In this document: positions 62,101-64,000 of the stretch, piece by piece
Layout of the letters: each line of letters opens with the position of its first letter
Position numbering within the stretch: position 1 is the first letter of the stretch
From: Blautia sp. An81
GTDB lineage: Bacteria; Bacillota; Clostridia; Lachnospirales; Lachnospiraceae
Length of the DNA: 64,000 nt
Assembly (NCBI RefSeq): GCF_002161285.1
Contig: NZ_NFHH01000007.1
Span: forward strand, 62,001-126,000
Direction of reading: 5' to 3'
Translations under genes and position numbers: made by a program
Notes under the pieces: generated by a model
What the model was told of the DNA's origin: nothing
The model's database searches: none
What the model saw: the letters and a program-made list of their open reading frames with translations, nothing else

Positions 62101-62863
62101 CGCCGTCCAGCTGTACCATTGGACGAAGATCCGGAGGAATTACCGGAACTACAGTCATGATCATCCACTCCGGTCTGTTTCCAGATTCACGGAATGCTTC
62201 TACAACTTCCAGACGTTTGATGATGCGGGCTCTCTTCTGACCTGTGGAATCCTTCAGGCCTGCTTTCAGTTCTGCAGACTCTTTCTCCAGGTCAATGGCT
62301 TCCAGAAGCTCTTTGACAGCTTCAGCTCCCATGCCCACACGGAAGTTCTCACCATATTTTTCTCTGGCATCCTGATATTCTTTCTCAGTAAGGACCTGTT
62401 TGTACTGAAGGTCTGTGGTTCCAGCATCCAGCACAATGTAGCTGGCAAAGTACAGAACCTTTTCCAGTGTTCTTGGTGACAGGTCCAGGATAAGACCCAT
62501 TCTGGAAGGAATTCCCTTAAAATACCAGATGTGGGAAACCGGCGCTGCCAGTTCAATGTGTCCCATACGTTCCCTGCGGACAGATGATTTGGTAACTTCT
62601 ACACCACATCTGTCACAGATAACGCCTTTGTAACGGATTTTCTTATATTTGCCGCAGTGACATTCCCAGTCCTTGCTGGGTCCGAAAATCCTTTCGCAGA
62701 AAAGTCCGTCCTTTTCCGGCTTTAATGTTCTATAATTAATAGTTTCTGGTTTTTTTACTTCACCGTGAGACCATTCCCGGATTTTTTCCGGAGATGCCAG
62801 TCCAATCTTAATGGCATCAAAGGTCAGCGGCTGATATACCTCTTTATTTGCTGTTTCTGGCAT
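59159..62863 (-). CDS. rpoC: RNA polymerase beta' subunit
   Basis: A 1234-residue largest subunit. The N-terminal zinc site has [25 protein letters not shown], the active centre has [16 protein letters not shown] (Mg2+ Asp triad), and the bridge/trigger region has [29 protein letters not shown]. The C-terminus is a long acidic tail (about the last 45 residues, mostly Glu/Asp), which is longer than in many relatives. It follows rpoB after 17 bases. Confidence 0.98.
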   Translation of the reverse strand: MPETANKEVYQPLTFDAIKIGLASPEKIREWSHGEVKKPETINYRTLKPEKDGLFCERIFGPSKDWECHCGKYKKIRYKGVICDRCGVEVTKSSVRRERMGHIELAAPVSHIWYFKGIPSRMGLILDLSPRTLEKVLYFASYIVLDAGTTDLQYKQVLTEKEYQDAREKYGENFRVGMGAEAVKELLEAIDLEKESAELKAGLKDSTGQKRARIIKRLEVVEAFRESGNRPEWMIMTVVPVIPPDLRPMVQLDGGRFATSDLNDLYRRIINRNNRLKRLLELGAPDIIVRNEKRMLQEAVDALIDNGRRGRPVTGPGNRALKSLSDMLKGKSGRFRQNLLGKRVDYSGRSVIVVGPELKIYQCGLPKEMAIELFKPFVMKELVSNGTAHNIKNAKKMVEKLEPAVWDVLEDVIKEHPVMLNRAPTLHRLGIQAFEPILVEGKAIKLHPLVCTAFNADFDGDQMAVHLPLSVEAQAECRFLLLSPNNLLKPSDGGPVAVPSQDMVLGIYYLTQERPGSKGEGKAFKSVNEAILAYENQAITLQTKIVVRQKKTMPDGTVIQGNVHSTLGRLLFNEILPQDLGFVDRTIPGNELLPEIDFLVGKKQLKQILEKVINTHGATKTAEVLDDIKAMGYKYSTRAAMTVSISDMTVPPQKPEMIQQAQDTVDLITKNFKRGLITEEERYKEVVDTWKKTDDALTRALLDGLDKYNNIYMMADSGARGSDKQIKQLAGMRGLMADTTGHTIELPIKSNFREGLDVLEYFMSAHGARKGLSDTALRTADSGYLTRRLVDVSQEMIVREVDCCEDKGEIPGMWVKAFADGKEEIESLQERITGRFSCETIKDKDGNVIVKANHMITPKRAARVVKDGVREDGKPYDAVKIRTILTCKCKIGVCAKCYGANMATGEPVQVGESIGIIAAQSIGEPGTQLTMRTFHTGGVAGGDITQGLPRVEELFEARKPKGLAIITEIKGVATLKDTKKKREIIVTDNESGESKTYLIPYGSRIKVQDGDYLEAGDELTEGSVNPHDILRIKGVRAVQDYMLREVQRVYRLQGVEINDKHIEVIVRQMLKKIRVEDNGDTDFLPGTLVDVLDFEEKNQELAAEGKEPAEGKQVMLGITKASLATNSFLSAASFQETTKVLTEAAIKGKIDPLIGLKENVLIGKLIPAGTGMKKYSNVRLDTDLIPEEEEEELELDEDIQEDEVQDQEILDESVLEEEEAELSEDEEEAELIEE

Positions 62864-62880
62864 TGCGGACTCCTTTCCTA

Positions 62881-64000
<1,120 letters not shown>

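Overview
The window reads as chromosome of an anaerobic, low-to-mid GC Firmicute, most likely Lachnospiraceae. The evidence is the rpoB-rpoC/str-operon proteins, ThiW, the DUF4179 anti-sigma family, YesMN-type signalling, MobV/TnpV-type mobile genes, strong GGAGG ribosome sites and consensus TTGACA-N17-TATAAT promoters. No rRNA, tRNA or CRISPR array was seen.

Layout. 1-8 kb: an orphan protein resembling the PBECR4 nuclease fold, a von Willebrand A protein, the thiamine-precursor ECF component ThiW, an ECF sigma/DUF4179 anti-sigma pair, and a folate operon (folE, HD hydrolase, folP, folB-folK fusion) with its own promoter and a possible 45-codon leader ORF. 8-13 kb: a TIM-barrel isomerase, then a MarR regulator and two half-ABC exporters behind a perfect inverted-repeat operator.

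13.2-33.5 kb: a molybdenum locus. The minus strand carries a Mop-type aldehyde oxidoreductase, then a co-directional block with many overlapping genes: a dicluster iron-sulfur protein, a two-CxxC redox protein, a methyltransferase, a C-GCAxxG-C-C protein, an NTP transferase fused to HD, a cysteine-desulfurase-like enzyme, a radical SAM protein (TrsS-like), an AMP-dependent CoA ligase, a ModE-like DNA-binding protein and a HAD phosphatase. Next come modABC, a molybdopterin-binding protein, moaA and a MOSC protein. On the plus strand sit a small protein, a TylF-like methyltransferase and XdhC. From memory this gene set matches the conserved neighbourhood around the Desulfovibrio aldehyde oxidoreductase (families NCBI names DVU_1551 to DVU_1557, TrsS, TrsM). 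Its chemistry is, to my knowledge, unexplained. I consider it the most interesting system here. Two of its transcription units share an operator-like motif.

33.7-46.4 kb: a roughly 12.8-kb integrative mobilizable element in the 3' end of tuf. The displaced original tuf tail, with its terminator, remains at 33.54-33.69 kb. The element supplies a diverged replacement tail plus its own terminator. It carries a tyrosine integrase, an excisionase-like protein, an XRE regulator with three operator copies, a primase/VapE replication module, a MobV relaxase with a candidate oriT, and AT-rich cargo: an m5C methyltransferase, a PD-(D/E)XK restriction enzyme, an AAA ATPase and Vsr.

46.4-64 kb: tuf, fusA, rpsG and rpsL behind a consensus promoter. 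Then comes a sugar ABC transporter without its ATPase, a second binding protein and a YesMN-type two-component system, lying between rpsL and rpoC. Last are rpoC and the 3' part of rpoB, which runs off the window.
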